Notes under the pieces: model-generated | Seen by the model: only the letters and a program-made list of their open reading frames with translations | Databases searched by the model: none | Told to the model about the DNA's origin: nothing | Part shown: in pieces, positions 26,556-35,690 of the stretch | Position numbering within the stretch: the stretch's first letter is position 1 | Layout: every line of letters starts with the position of its first letter | Assembly: GCA_017428545.1 (NCBI GenBank) | Contig: JAFRQR010000020.1 | Coordinates: forward strand, 310,001-374,000 | DNA length: 64,000 nt | Reading direction: 5' to 3' | Source: Clostridiales bacterium | GTDB taxonomy: Bacteria; Bacillota; Clostridia; Saccharofermentanales; Saccharofermentanaceae | Program-made: the position numbers and the translations under genes

Positions 26556-27776
26556 TTACGAAGCCTCCTGGAGGTAATGGTTTTTCGTACACCATTTTCC
26601 GAATTTTGTAAACACGTCATCGCCGTAAAGCTTTTTAAGGACATCTGCATACTGACCGACGATCTCTGCGTCATATTCGCCGTAAATATCAAAATCATCC
26701 GAGGCAAGAGGGCGGAATCCTTTGGCAGCATCGCTGAAGAATTTTTCGCCGTATTCGTCATGAAGGAATTTCCATAAGTATTTTCCGTAGGTATACTCAG
26801 CGCCTCGACCTGCCGTGTCGATCTCGTTGTAATCAGCCAGGAAAATCGTTTCTGCATTCGATGCGTTTACCGCTTCCGGGATCGAATAGTCAAAATCATA
26901 TCTGTTTTCTTTAAATTCGGCAATCGACGGATGATCCGCTGCCAGAGCATCGACCACGGTCCCTCCCATGTACTGCGCGATTCCTTCTGCAAGTATCGTT
27001 GTAAGATCACATTGTCTCAACGTGATCGTATGTGTCAGTTCATGCGCAATCGTTGCATAATCTACATATTCCGGTCTTACACGCCATTCGACATCGTAAA
27101 AACCGGAAGTGGAATTCCAAAAATCTTCCGAGAAGAGTTCATACATCACGAAGGTAGTTTCATCGGCAGATGCACCGCTGATCAGGCCTTCATTTCTGGG
27201 ATCAACATTAAGGAAGATCGGGATCTTCTTTCCGAGCTGCCAGCCTTCCCATGGGTTCATTCCGTAGTGAACAGTATTATCTGTTACTCCGACATAATGG
27301 TGATCATCCGGCGCATAAGAAACACCCAGCTGTTTTTCGATCTCGTCAATGATCTCGCTTACATTGTCTGCAAAATCTCCCGGAAGATCGATATCCTTTT
27401 CAATAAGAAGAACGAACTTCTCCTCTTCGATATAGCAATAATCCGTAGCAATAAAGTGGTGTTCTTTAATGCCGTCCAGCGTCACCTTTTCATATGGTGT
27501 GTCGGCAGGAATGTAATATTCTCCCGGAGCCGGGGAATAATCCTCCGTAGCTTCCGTTTCGGATTCCGTGGCAACTTCTGTCGTTGGTTCCGTAGTGGAT
27601 TCTGTAGTTTCTTCTGTCGCCTTTTCTGTTGCTGCTTCCGAAGCTGCCTCTGTAGAAGAGTCTTCCGCTTTTTTTGATTTCGAATCACAGGCACTGAAAA
27701 GTGCACCACACGAAACGAGCAAAGACAATACTAAAGCCGAAACTCTCTTCATTCCCAAAAACCGTTTGTTTTTCAT
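26556..27776 (-). CDS. Lipoprotein zinc metallopeptidase-like protein (HExxH)
   Basis: 406 residues. The start at 27776 (MKNKRFLGMKRVS) follows AGGGGGAA. Lipobox near LFSAC, then an S/T/E linker of about 55 residues containing TTEST/TTEPT repeats. The globular part includes YATIAHELTHTI, an HExxH zinc site, and a downstream ILAEGIAQYM whose Glu would be the third ligand of a gluzincin (peptidase-MA-like). It would act outside the membrane, possibly cutting surface proteins or glycoproteins. Divergent from the solute-binding fusion at 27978. Confidence 0.75.
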   Translation of the reverse strand: MKNKRFLGMKRVSALVLSLLVSCGALFSACDSKSKKAEDSSTEAASEAATEKATEETTESTTEPTTEVATESETEATEDYSPAPGEYYIPADTPYEKVTLDGIKEHHFIATDYCYIEEEKFVLLIEKDIDLPGDFADNVSEIIDEIEKQLGVSYAPDDHHYVGVTDNTVHYGMNPWEGWQLGKKIPIFLNVDPRNEGLISGASADETTFVMYELFSEDFWNSTSGFYDVEWRVRPEYVDYATIAHELTHTITLRQCDLTTILAEGIAQYMGGTVVDALAADHPSIAEFKENRYDFDYSIPEAVNASNAETIFLADYNEIDTAGRGAEYTYGKYLWKFLHDEYGEKFFSDAAKGFRPLASDDFDIYGEYDAEIVGQYADVLKKLYGDDVFTKFGKWCTKNHYLQEAS

Positions 27777-27977
27777 AGCTTTCCCCCTGTTCAAATGCAA
27801 TGAATGGATTATACCATACTTTGCGGGAATCTTAATATTTTTTAATCTATCGTTTTTTTCTGGAACCACTGGAAAAAATGACACAAAGGTCACACGAAGG
27901 GCACATCTCTCTGCTAGATTTAAGGTAGGGTTGTTTAAAGAATTGCTTTGGCTTTTTGGTTACGGGGGTTATGTTAT

Positions 27978-30419
27978 ATGAAACGCCATCCTTTTACACA
28001 AAAGATCTTTGCCGCTTCGCTGTGCTTTTCGATCATTATCGGCTGTACGGCCTGTAAGAAAAAAACGGCTTCGGACAAAAGAAAACGCGAGATCCTGGAG
28101 AATGATACTTTCTTTGAAACAACAGTATCTGAGCTGAAACTTCCGATCGATGAAACAAAGAAACTCGAATATATGTCAGTCGAGAATATCCAGTTCCTGG
28201 GCGACATCATTATCGCCAACTATACTCTTACATACGAATTTCCGCAAAATGCGATGAACAACGGTAACTGGGAGAATATCGACTGGGATTCATACAACAG
28301 GTCCGGTATCGCCAAGTTTTCTTTGGACGGCGAATACCTCGGAGATTTTTCCACGGGCGATGACCCGGCCGCGATCATCGCAGTTGATAACGACGGTAAC
28401 ATCGCCGTGCTGAGTACGACTTACGATGACAAGACATATATGGTCAACGGCATAAGTATCTCTATCCTGGACGAATCCGGAAACAGGATCAAAGAATTTG
28501 CCCTGGAAATGCCGCAAAATCCCAATTTAACGTATGTCTCCCAGCTGCAGTTCCTTGCGGACGGAAAGATTGCCGTCCAGTGCGGATTTGGCGGTCCTTT
28601 AGGTATTTACGACGAAAACGGAAAACACCTTTACGATATCAGCGGTATAGACCGCGGCATCATTGGTAACATTTTTGAGAATAACGGAAAGTACTATGCG
28701 TTCAGCATTCCGAACGACAGTCTCATGGCCATCGACTTTTACATCCACGAGATCGATATGAAGACCGGCGAAATGAAACAGGGAAAACCTGCTTACGCCG
28801 TCAACAACCCGTATGATCTGGCATTCACGGAAAACGGCGCCTTCACGACTACTCCGAACGGAATCTTGAAGCTTGATCCGGTTTCCGGAGAAGCGGAAGA
28901 GATTTTAAATTGGAACCAGACGGATGTAAATCACAGCATCCTGAACTCGGTTACGAGTGCTCCGAAAAACGAAAACGAGATCAACGCGATCGCAAGAAAA
29001 TACAGTAGTGATTTTATCCATGACACATATTATGTGATCCGCATGAAACGGGCCGAAAAGAATCCGCACGCAGGGAAAAAGATCATGTACGTCGGCGGAC
29101 TCGACTTAAGCGGGGGATTTTACGATTACATGTATGAATACAATGCAGATCCCGACAAAAAGACGCGTATCGAAGCGATCGATTATTCGTACTCTCTCGA
29201 GGACGGTACCTCGATGGATAAGAAATTCAAGACGAACCTTACAAGCAGGATCAACCTCATGCTCCTAAGCGGAGAGGCGCCGGATATCCTTGTCAACTTC
29301 GCGGGATTTGACCAGTACGCCAACGATACTATGCTTGTCGATCTGAACAGTTACATCGACGGTGAAAACGGTCTGGACCGGTCGGAGTATTTCGATAACA
29401 TCTTCCGTTCGATGGAGGTAAACGAAAAGCTCTACTACGCGCCGATGTCTTTTGATCTTCGTGGATATATGGCAAACAGTAAATATATAACGGCAGAACC
29501 GGACTGGACTTTTGATGATCTGGATAAAGCGGCCGCTTCCCTTCCCGACAGTGTCGCGCTGATACCACCGGAAGAAAGCACCGCTCTTCTGGAAATCTTC
29601 ATGGGGTCAGAACTGACAAATTACATGGACTATGCCAACAAGAAAGTCAGCTTTAACTCCGAAGGAATGATCCGGATCCTTGAGGAAGTGAAAAAATATG
29701 CCGCCAAGGAGGATCTGTCAGACCGCGAATTCCTGGCCGGAATCTCGATGACATCCAGTTACGGAGGAATAGATGTCTATGACACAGAGGATTTATCAGA
29801 CATCATTCTCGGTGCCAAGCCTATCGTTAAGACAGCTGATTATCTGAGAAATGAAACAGCGGCGATGATCTACGCAAGGATCGGTAATATTAATGATTAC
29901 AGTATCTATAAGGGGCTCCCGTATGGTAACGGCAAGTATATGGGATTCCCTTCACTTCAGGGAAACGGGATCCTTGCTTATCCCATTGAATCCATGGCGA
30001 TCGTCGCGGATTCCCCGTATAAGGACGAGGCCTGGGAAATCATCCGGAACTTCTACGGTTCCGATGCACAGAGCGCCATAACACAATCCATAACGGGTGG
30101 ACTTCCGCTGAAGACCTCAGTTTTTGAAGATAACATGATCGACCAAAAAGAAAGGCTCACCAAAGCATATGAAGATTATCTGGAAGATGTTGCCCTAATG
30201 GGCGGATCCTTAAGCTGGATCGTTTTCCCGGCAACCGATGATGATATCAATGAACTCCGGGAGATCATTAAGGGCGTGAAAGCCAGCTACCATACTGACG
30301 CAGCTGTTATGGATGTCATCAAAGAAGAAGCACCGGGATACTTCACCGGTTCGAGATCTGCCGAGGAAGTCCTCAAGAACATCGACAACCGGGCTCTTCT
30401 GATCGTTCAGGAAAGATGA
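27978..30419 (+). CDS. Lipoprotein: N-terminal propeller fused to an ABC solute-binding domain
   Basis: 813 residues from ATG 27978, after GGGGGTTATG-type upstream sequence. Lipobox GCTAC (Cys about 26). Residues about 35-310 carry repeated beta units (FSLDGEYLGDFSTGDDPAAI, AVDNDGNIAVLSTTY, LDESGNRIKEFALEMP) like an NHL/6-bladed propeller. About 370-800 is a type-1 extracellular solute-binding domain (LMLLSGEAPDILVNFAGFDQY, LVDLNSYIDGENG, SDAQSAITQSITGGLPLK), typical of carbohydrate ABC receptors. No permease or ATPase genes are adjacent, so it may serve a distant transporter or act as a sensor. Confidence 0.75.
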   Translation: MKRHPFTQKIFAASLCFSIIIGCTACKKKTASDKRKREILENDTFFETTVSELKLPIDETKKLEYMSVENIQFLGDIIIANYTLTYEFPQNAMNNGNWENIDWDSYNRSGIAKFSLDGEYLGDFSTGDDPAAIIAVDNDGNIAVLSTTYDDKTYMVNGISISILDESGNRIKEFALEMPQNPNLTYVSQLQFLADGKIAVQCGFGGPLGIYDENGKHLYDISGIDRGIIGNIFENNGKYYAFSIPNDSLMAIDFYIHEIDMKTGEMKQGKPAYAVNNPYDLAFTENGAFTTTPNGILKLDPVSGEAEEILNWNQTDVNHSILNSVTSAPKNENEINAIARKYSSDFIHDTYYVIRMKRAEKNPHAGKKIMYVGGLDLSGGFYDYMYEYNADPDKKTRIEAIDYSYSLEDGTSMDKKFKTNLTSRINLMLLSGEAPDILVNFAGFDQYANDTMLVDLNSYIDGENGLDRSEYFDNIFRSMEVNEKLYYAPMSFDLRGYMANSKYITAEPDWTFDDLDKAAASLPDSVALIPPEESTALLEIFMGSELTNYMDYANKKVSFNSEGMIRILEEVKKYAAKEDLSDREFLAGISMTSSYGGIDVYDTEDLSDIILGAKPIVKTADYLRNETAAMIYARIGNINDYSIYKGLPYGNGKYMGFPSLQGNGILAYPIESMAIVADSPYKDEAWEIIRNFYGSDAQSAITQSITGGLPLKTSVFEDNMIDQKERLTKAYEDYLEDVALMGGSLSWIVFPATDDDINELREIIKGVKASYHTDAAVMDVIKEEAPGYFTGSRSAEEVLKNIDNRALLIVQER

Positions 30420-30486
30420 CCGCGATTTGAGTAGCACTGTCTTGGGCTTATTGGGGAAGCTCACCGAAAGTGTGATGCATATAAAT

Positions 30487-30522
30487 AGAGACTGTCTCAT
30501 TTGAGGCAGTCTCTTTCTTTTT
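30487..30522. terminator. Hairpin terminator
   Basis: AGAGACTGTCTCA / TGAGGCAGTCTCT stem (13 pairs with one G-U) followed by TTCTTTTTG. It ends the solute-binding fusion gene and lies just before the convergent small gene. Confidence 0.8.
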
Positions 30523-30525
30523 GTT

Positions 30526-30783
30526 TTAGTCTTTCGCTTTATAATCTTTTCCGCAGAACGGGCATCTCGGTCCATACACTCTTCCCAGATGCGATCCGCA
30601 ATGCGGACATCTCACGGTCTTATAGTGCAGAACGACTCCGGCAATGATACCGGCAACACCAAGAAACAGAAATAAATACATAAGAGCTTCGTTATTAAGG
30701 AAAGCCAACGATGACATCATCAAAACGACACCGATCATCATAATTCCTACGCATCCCCATGCTTTAGCAAACGGACTTTTCAT
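30526..30783 (-). CDS. Small membrane protein with C-terminal zinc ribbon
   Basis: 85 residues. Two hydrophobic helices (about 8-30 and 34-54), then a zinc ribbon RCPHCGSHLGRVYGPRCPFCG (cysteines in two CxxC pairs) and a charged tail. GAGGGAATAG precedes the ATG. No specific role known. Confidence 0.65.
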   Translation of the reverse strand: MKSPFAKAWGCVGIMMIGVVLMMSSLAFLNNEALMYLFLFLGVAGIIAGVVLHYKTVRCPHCGSHLGRVYGPRCPFCGKDYKAKD

Positions 30784-31016
30784 ACTATTCCCTCCTCATT
30801 CGCACTTTTTCCAAGTGCGCTTAACGAGATTAATACTACTCCTATGGATGATTTATCACAACAAACGATATCGCATTTTAGAGGAGGCTATTTATGCTTC
30901 TGCTGCATTAAAGGCAGTTCTTTATATATCTGATTTCACGCTTATTCCAGCGCTTGAAGATCTTATCTTTGCTGAAGAAACCGCTTCAATTTTATACTAC
31001 TTTTTGTCGCATATAC
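30784..31016. other. Intergenic region without a convincing gene
   Basis: Part of the 326-base gap 30784-31108. A short GCACTT/AAGTGC hairpin lies at 30801-30821. A 60-codon plus-strand frame (30851-31030) has no ribosome site and runs over the -35 of the following promoter, so it is not called. Confidence 0.4.
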
Positions 31017-31045
31017 TTGACATTGTGTAACACATGGTGTACTAT
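31017..31045 (+). promoter_or_regulatory. Promoter with internal palindrome for the membrane protein/XRE operon
   Basis: Perfect TTGACA (31017), 17-base spacer, TACTAT (31040). The spacer contains the palindrome TGTGTAACACA (31024-31034), well placed for repression by the XRE protein encoded by the second gene of the operon. Confidence 0.7.
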
Positions 31046-31108
31046 TCATCTTGCAAGGCAGGAAATCGGCCTGCCGTAATGAAGCGTTTTGCACGGAGGT
31101 GTAAACTT

Positions 31109-32056
31109 ATGAAAAAGAAAACATTAGCTTCGACGGTCTTATCGATCATTATCGTATCAGTAGTCATTCTGGCCGCGGGCATCAGATGCGCCCTTCAGCC
31201 GGAGAGCAAAGACTTTATGCAGTTTAAGTCGCCGGTCATCGTCACAGACTCCGGCGTGGAATATGAACTCGAACCCATCCACTTCGAACCGATCGGCAAG
31301 AAGGTCACTTTTGACGTAGAGATCGAAGGACCGGACGGAATAGATACCGAAGCCGCTATCTATATCGGTTCCCCGGAGTCCTCTTCTGTCGTGAAGGAAA
31401 AGATCAGCGGCAGCGGCTCTGCAAAGATCCAGGTTACAGACGCAGACGGCAAGGATCTGTATATGAAGTTCATTCCGGAAAACAGCGGTTCTCTCGCCCC
31501 CTCGTCCTATAGTCTCCAATTCAAACTCAAAGGTACTTCTGACGAACTGAAGCTTCACAGTGGTCCGCTGATGATTGCCGCCCTTCTCCTGGTCTTTGGG
31601 ATCTATGTGATCGTGATAACCAACCGCAGTGAAAGCAAATACGATGAGCGCCAGCTGGCCGCTCGCGGAAAAGCTGCGATGAATGCACTGATCATTGTTA
31701 TGATGTGCTGTTTTACATATGGCTGTCTGAGCATATCCATCGAAAACTTCCCGATCTCCATGTATGAGGTCGGCATCGGATCAGTGATCGTAGGCTCGAC
31801 CGCATTTGCCATCATGTGCGATGTCAATGATGCGTTCTTCGGTCTTTCCGAGAGACGCGCGAAGTTCATTGCCCTTTCTTGGGTCATGGGCATCCTGGCA
31901 CTCTTTGGCGCCGGCATGACCTTCCTCGGGCTCGGAAGATTTAACGAGATCACCGGCACAGGGATCGTTGTAGGCATCTGCTTCCTGATTCTGGCCATCG
32001 AGCTCACGGTGAAGTCATCCATCGAGAAAAAGGAGGCCACTGATGAAGAATCTTAG
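31109..32056 (+). CDS. Membrane protein with DUF2178-like C-terminal region
   Basis: 315 residues from ATG 31109 with GGAGGT 8 bases upstream. N-terminal helix (about 7-28), an extracellular beta-rich domain (about 30-165, SPVIVTDSGVEYELEPIHFE) and four C-terminal helices. After the first of these comes SKYDERQLAARGKAAMNAL, the DERQ-containing motif typical of DUF2178 proteins, which are usually paired with a small XRE regulator. Such a regulator starts inside this gene at 32043. Function unknown, likely a membrane component of a small regulatory pair. Confidence 0.65.
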   Translation: MKKKTLASTVLSIIIVSVVILAAGIRCALQPESKDFMQFKSPVIVTDSGVEYELEPIHFEPIGKKVTFDVEIEGPDGIDTEAAIYIGSPESSSVVKEKISGSGSAKIQVTDADGKDLYMKFIPENSGSLAPSSYSLQFKLKGTSDELKLHSGPLMIAALLLVFGIYVIVITNRSESKYDERQLAARGKAAMNALIIVMMCCFTYGCLSISIENFPISMYEVGIGSVIVGSTAFAIMCDVNDAFFGLSERRAKFIALSWVMGILALFGAGMTFLGLGRFNEITGTGIVVGICFLILAIELTVKSSIEKKEATDEES

Positions 32057-32237
32057 GTTAAAAGCAGCGCGCGCTGCCCTGGACATGTCCCAGCAGGATC
32101 TGGCCGACAAAGTCGGCGTCTCCCGGCAGACGATCAACGCCATTGAAAAAGGCGACTACAATCCCACGATCAAGCTCTGCCTCTCCATCTGCCGCGTCCT
32201 CGGCAAGACCCTCGATGAGCTGTTCTGGGAAGAGTAA
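32043..32237 (+). CDS. XRE-family small HTH regulator
   Basis: 64 residues, almost entirely an HTH: MKNLRLKAARAALDMSQQDL, then ADKVGVSRQTINAIEKGDYN and PTIKLCLSICRVLGKTLDELF. It matches the YgzD/YozG-like short Cro/C1 type. It starts 14 bases inside the upstream gene, with AAAGGAGG as ribosome site. Likely autoregulates the operon through the palindrome in the promoter spacer. Confidence 0.9.
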   Translation: MKNLRLKAARAALDMSQQDLADKVGVSRQTINAIEKGDYNPTIKLCLSICRVLGKTLDELFWEE

Positions 32238-32246
32238 GCAGAGAAA

Positions 32247-32495
32247 ACCGATAGAAATGAATATTTTGAATTTTTATCGGTATGATCCTTTCGTTCCTGG
32301 CAGATAAAAAGTCGCAAAGAGCGGATTCTATCCGTATGATTGCTTAGATTCGGGCGGATAATAATTCAAAAACGCAGATTCTATCGGTATCTTACCTACG
32401 GATTTGACGGATAAAAAAGCGAATCAAGAGAAATTATGGGTAAGACACAGCTTCTATTTACGGATAAAGAATCAGAAAACTAAATCATATCGGTT
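32247..32495. repeat. Array of alternating GATTCTATCSGTA / CSGATAAA-type motifs
   Basis: The 317-base gap after the XRE gene holds no gene but about eight copies of a short word in both orientations. Examples: CCGATAGAA (32248), TATCGGTATGAT (32275), GATTCTATCCGTATGAT (about 32324), GCGGATAATAATTC (about 32354), GATTCTATCGGTATC (about 32377), TACGGATTTGACGGATAAA (32397), TACGGATAAAGAATC (32459), ATATCGG (32487). Two copies share GATTCTATCSGTAT exactly. It is not seen elsewhere in the window. Confidence 0.5.
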
Positions 32496-32530
32496 AAAGG
32501 GGTGCCTCCCAGCAGGAGACACCCCTTTTT
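32496..32530. terminator. Strong terminator between convergent transcripts
   Basis: AAAGGGGTGCCTCC pairs with GGAGACACCCCTTT around a CAGCA-type loop, followed by TT. The A- and T-rich ends suit both directions, ending the XRE operon and the minus-strand GNAT gene. Confidence 0.85.
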
Positions 32531-32553
32531 CAATTCTTAAATTGTTAAAATCC

Positions 32554-33069
32554 TTACGCTTTCCAGACGCTTTTTTCAATCGCACACACATCGTCGTGAT
32601 ACGGCCCTTCCCCGGTGAAAAGCACTTGGAACCCGCACTTTTCGAGCACGCGCCCTGACGCCTTATTCTCCTGAAGACGGACACCGTACACCTCTTTTAT
32701 CCCGAGGCGCTCCGCCATCACAGGCAAAAAGGCGCGGACCGCTTCCGTCGCGTACCCGTTTCCGGTGTAGGTCTTCCCCACGTGATATCCGATCTCCCAT
32801 TTCCCGCCATCGATGGGGACGATCTGAACATAGCCGATGTTCTTCCCCTCATCTTTCGTAATCAAAGCATAGACCAGCGGACCTTCATTGGATCCGTACT
32901 GCGACATCAGAAACTCGATCGTTTCCTGCGCCTCTTCGAGTGTCGCGAAAACCTCATCCGGCACGAACTTTTTCGTGTCCTCGTCCAGCGAATTCTTGTG
33001 AACGTCCATAGCCATATCCATGGTCATTTCCGTGATCTTTAATCTATCTGTTTCCAATAAGAAACTCAT
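32554..33069 (-). CDS. GNAT family N-acetyltransferase (RimJ/RimL-like)
   Basis: 171 residues. LETDRLKITEMT at the start, an acetyl-CoA site region YHVGKTYTGNGYATEAVRAF (about 95-113) and RLQENKASGRVLEKCGFQ (about 132-150) are the usual RimJ/RimL-type motifs. Acyl acceptor unknown. Last gene of the long minus-strand block. Confidence 0.85.
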   Translation of the reverse strand: MSFLLETDRLKITEMTMDMAMDVHKNSLDEDTKKFVPDEVFATLEEAQETIEFLMSQYGSNEGPLVYALITKDEGKNIGYVQIVPIDGGKWEIGYHVGKTYTGNGYATEAVRAFLPVMAERLGIKEVYGVRLQENKASGRVLEKCGFQVLFTGEGPYHDDVCAIEKSVWKA

Positions 33070-33117
33070 ATTCTCTCCTTGCTATTACTGCGCACATTCA
33101 TATGAACGCGCGCCATT

Positions 33118-33894
33118 TCAGATCCCTTCCAGTTCGCCATATCCCTTCGACGGAAGGATCTTTGTCTTCTCAGGAAAAAGCACTTCGCAAATCCGTAGTT
33201 CCAGCTCCTGCCGGTGGGCAAAGTGCGCGATCATGGCATCCTCTCCAGAAACTCCTCTTTCCTTCGCATAGGGCGAATCATTGAAGAACTGCATCATCAG
33301 CGGGAACCACATCTCCACACCGTTTTCATCCGAACGCTCTTTTCGGATCACCTGAAGATTCCCGCGAAGATCCTCCGCCTTGAGATAAAGGATCTTAAAC
33401 TCCTTCCCGGCAAGGGCATCGCGGACCTTTTCATAAAAAGAAATGATCTCTTCATCAGACAAATTCCGGAAGAGGATCAGGTCCTCGACGATGTTCTGGA
33501 AAAGCGAGCACTCGAAGATATTTCCGTCGCTGTTCCACGCCGCAAAACGCCGGAGAATGATCGACTCGAATTCCTCAAAAGTCACCCGGTTATTGTAGAT
33601 CTCATACTGCTCCAGATCCTGATAGAATGCCCGATCTTCGGAACGGATCTTGGTATAGGTCACGATCCGCTTGTCCCTCTCGGAAAAAGTCTTCTCCTCG
33701 ATCTCTTTACGAAGAGACGGATATTTTTCCAGGATCGCCGGATACTTCTCCTCATCCAAATACGCACACCAGGCAAGTTCCACAGGCGAATACTCGCCTT
33801 CCCGGACCGCTTTGAGTTCCGGATGAAGTTCCTGAAGCTTACTTACCAGAGTGCTCTTTCCGCTTCCTTGTAATCCTTCAACAAAATAATTCAT
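33118..33894 (-). CDS. P-loop NTPase/kinase-like protein
   Basis: 258 residues. The start at 33894 (MNYFVEGLQGSGKSTLVSKL) places the Walker A motif GLQGSGKST at residues 7-15. The rest is charged and helical, with ILYLKAEDLRGNL near the middle, resembling uridine-kinase/adenylate-kinase-like proteins of unknown substrate. It overlaps the upstream PHP gene by 17 bases, so the two are probably translationally coupled. Confidence 0.7.
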   Translation of the reverse strand: MNYFVEGLQGSGKSTLVSKLQELHPELKAVREGEYSPVELAWCAYLDEEKYPAILEKYPSLRKEIEEKTFSERDKRIVTYTKIRSEDRAFYQDLEQYEIYNNRVTFEEFESIILRRFAAWNSDGNIFECSLFQNIVEDLILFRNLSDEEIISFYEKVRDALAGKEFKILYLKAEDLRGNLQVIRKERSDENGVEMWFPLMMQFFNDSPYAKERGVSGEDAMIAHFAHRQELELRICEVLFPEKTKILPSKGYGELEGI

Positions 33895-34663
33895 CTTTCT
33901 CCACCATCTCATTGATCCTATCGCCTACATCCTCCGGACGATGCGCATCCGAAGACGTAATGATCGGCACGTTGTGCGCCTTCAGGATTCGGATCAGTTC
34001 CGGATCCATCCCCAGCGAAGCCGTGTCCGGGCAGCGCCGGTGGGCGCCGCTGTTCTCATCGGCATACATGCCGTTTCGCGCCAAGGCTTCCGCCAGTTTC
34101 TCGTAATACTCCGTAAGCGGAAAAGACGCCTTATGCCCGAATAGTTTGATCGTGTCCGGATGCCCGATCCCGTTGAAAAGCCCGCTGTCCGCAAGTTTCA
34201 CGGAATCCTCGAAATATCTTCTGTAGGTGCTGTCCACGTCGATCCCTTCCCACAGCTCTGCGTTATGGTCGAAGGCAAAATCACCTACGAAGTGCATGCT
34301 TCCGAGAAGGAAATCCAGTCCTTTGTCCGAAGTCAGTTCACGGATGAGATCTTCGTATTTTTCAAAGTAGCAGACTTCGAGGCCCAACTTGATCTTCACG
34401 GGATAGTCCTGCTGCCGCACCTTCTCCACCAGTTCCAGATACTCGGAAAAGCTCTTCTTCCCCGCCTTTCGCTGAAACCAGTTATCGACAAAATCACTTG
34501 CCGCGCGGGTAGAATCATACATCGGCGCGAACTCAGGAAACATGTAGTTATGCTCCAAAAGCCGGATCTCAGTAAGCCCCATCTTCACCGCCTGATCCAC
34601 AAACTCCTGGATCCATGGAAGTGTATAAGGTCCATATTCGATATGGATGTGTCCGTCGATCAT
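33878..34663 (-). CDS. PHP-domain phosphoesterase (histidinol-phosphatase-like)
   Basis: 261 residues from ATG 34663 (AAAGGAGAG upstream). An alternative ATG at 34693 overlaps the previous stop as ATGA. PHP metal motifs: DGHIHIEYG (about 3-11), LLEHN, GLEVCYF, GSMHFVG, GIGHPD and a final SSDAHRPEDVG. The set matches HisK/HisJ-type histidinol phosphatases, but no his genes are nearby, so another phosphate ester is possible. Confidence 0.8.
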   Translation of the reverse strand: MIDGHIHIEYGPYTLPWIQEFVDQAVKMGLTEIRLLEHNYMFPEFAPMYDSTRAASDFVDNWFQRKAGKKSFSEYLELVEKVRQQDYPVKIKLGLEVCYFEKYEDLIRELTSDKGLDFLLGSMHFVGDFAFDHNAELWEGIDVDSTYRRYFEDSVKLADSGLFNGIGHPDTIKLFGHKASFPLTEYYEKLAEALARNGMYADENSGAHRRCPDTASLGMDPELIRILKAHNVPIITSSDAHRPEDVGDRINEMVEKDELFC

Positions 34664-34689
34664 GCCTTCCCGCTCTCCTTTGCTGCCGC

Positions 34690-35661
34690 TCATGCCGGTG
34701 CCCCTGCCGCCGTTTTTTCCGCCTTCAAAATCGCCTCCGCCAGATTCCTGCCGTAGATCTCGCAGCCCAGTGCATTCGGGTGTAGATTGTCGAGGAAATA
34801 TTCCGGAAAATGCGGCACCATCTTCATTCCGTCGATGACTGTAACATTGTTATATCTCTCGGCGATGGCCTTCACCTTCCCGCAGAACTCGATCAGCGTA
34901 GGCAGTCCGTCCCAGGAATCACCACGCCAGAGCGGGGTGATGCAAAAGATCGGGATCTCATTTCCGTAGATGCTGATCAGAGTCTCATAGTACTCCTCGA
35001 CCGCGGTCATGTCCTTGTCGCCGTACTGGTTCGTGCCAAGCGCCACGATGATCTTATCCGGCGTATAGCCGTCCATCTTCATGAGGGACTTCTTATCGTA
35101 GATATAGCCGCCGATTCCCTGGTTGATGATGTCATAATTCAGGATCCGGTTAGCGACGCTGACATAGGTGCAGGACGAGCGGAGCGGGCCGTATCCCTGA
35201 GTAATGGAGTCGCCGAGCCACAGCACTTTCTCATTCTTCTTGGCCGGGATCACTTCTGCATCGATGGTGAAATTCCGGATCAGGACTGTCGCATCCGCCG
35301 GCAGGTAAATGACGACGGACTTCTCGCCCTCCGGAAGCTCCCACTCGAAAGTCCCGACGTCCATGATGTCCTTGACTCGTGCGATATTCGTAACAAAACC
35401 ATTCACCAGAAGTTCGAAGGAATCCGGAGACCCTTTCCAGATGGTCTTATAGTCGAAAGAAAGCTTCGTTGCAGACGTTGTGAATTCCAGTGTTTTTGCC
35501 GTGGTGGCCGTACATCTTTCGTACCACATTTGAAAAGCACCTTTGAAGTATTCGACCTGTTCCTTGGTATACTGGAAGGCCTGAAGATACCCGTCTTCCG
35601 TCTCCGCAAACTCATATGCGCCGAAATAGATCTTCTTTAATTCTTCGTTCGATAAAACCAT
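34690..35661 (-). CDS. SGNH/GDSL hydrolase (carbohydrate-esterase-like)
   Basis: 323 residues from ATG 35661 with AAAGGA upstream. The N-terminal about 135 residues form a beta-sandwich (FEWELPEGEKSVVIYLP). The C-terminal SGNH domain shows VLWLGDSITQGYG (nucleophile Ser), INQGIGGYIYD, IIVALGTNQYGD (block III Asn) and FLDNLHPNALG (Asp-His). This two-domain layout resembles CE2/CE3-type acetyl-xylan esterases. No signal peptide, so cytoplasmic. Stop overlaps the downstream PHP frame. Confidence 0.82.
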   Translation of the reverse strand: MVLSNEELKKIYFGAYEFAETEDGYLQAFQYTKEQVEYFKGAFQMWYERCTATTAKTLEFTTSATKLSFDYKTIWKGSPDSFELLVNGFVTNIARVKDIMDVGTFEWELPEGEKSVVIYLPADATVLIRNFTIDAEVIPAKKNEKVLWLGDSITQGYGPLRSSCTYVSVANRILNYDIINQGIGGYIYDKKSLMKMDGYTPDKIIVALGTNQYGDKDMTAVEEYYETLISIYGNEIPIFCITPLWRGDSWDGLPTLIEFCGKVKAIAERYNNVTVIDGMKMVPHFPEYFLDNLHPNALGCEIYGRNLAEAILKAEKTAAGAPA

Positions 35662-35690
35662 GTTTATATCCTTTCCGGTTCTAGCCGATA

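Noticed and set aside
30851..31030. 60-codon plus-strand ORF
   Set aside because: No ribosome site, no recognisable motif, and it overlaps the -35 of the strong promoter at 31017.
32404..32684. Overlapping ORFs in the terminator region
   Set aside because: They run through the motif array, the terminator and the GNAT gene end; no start signal.
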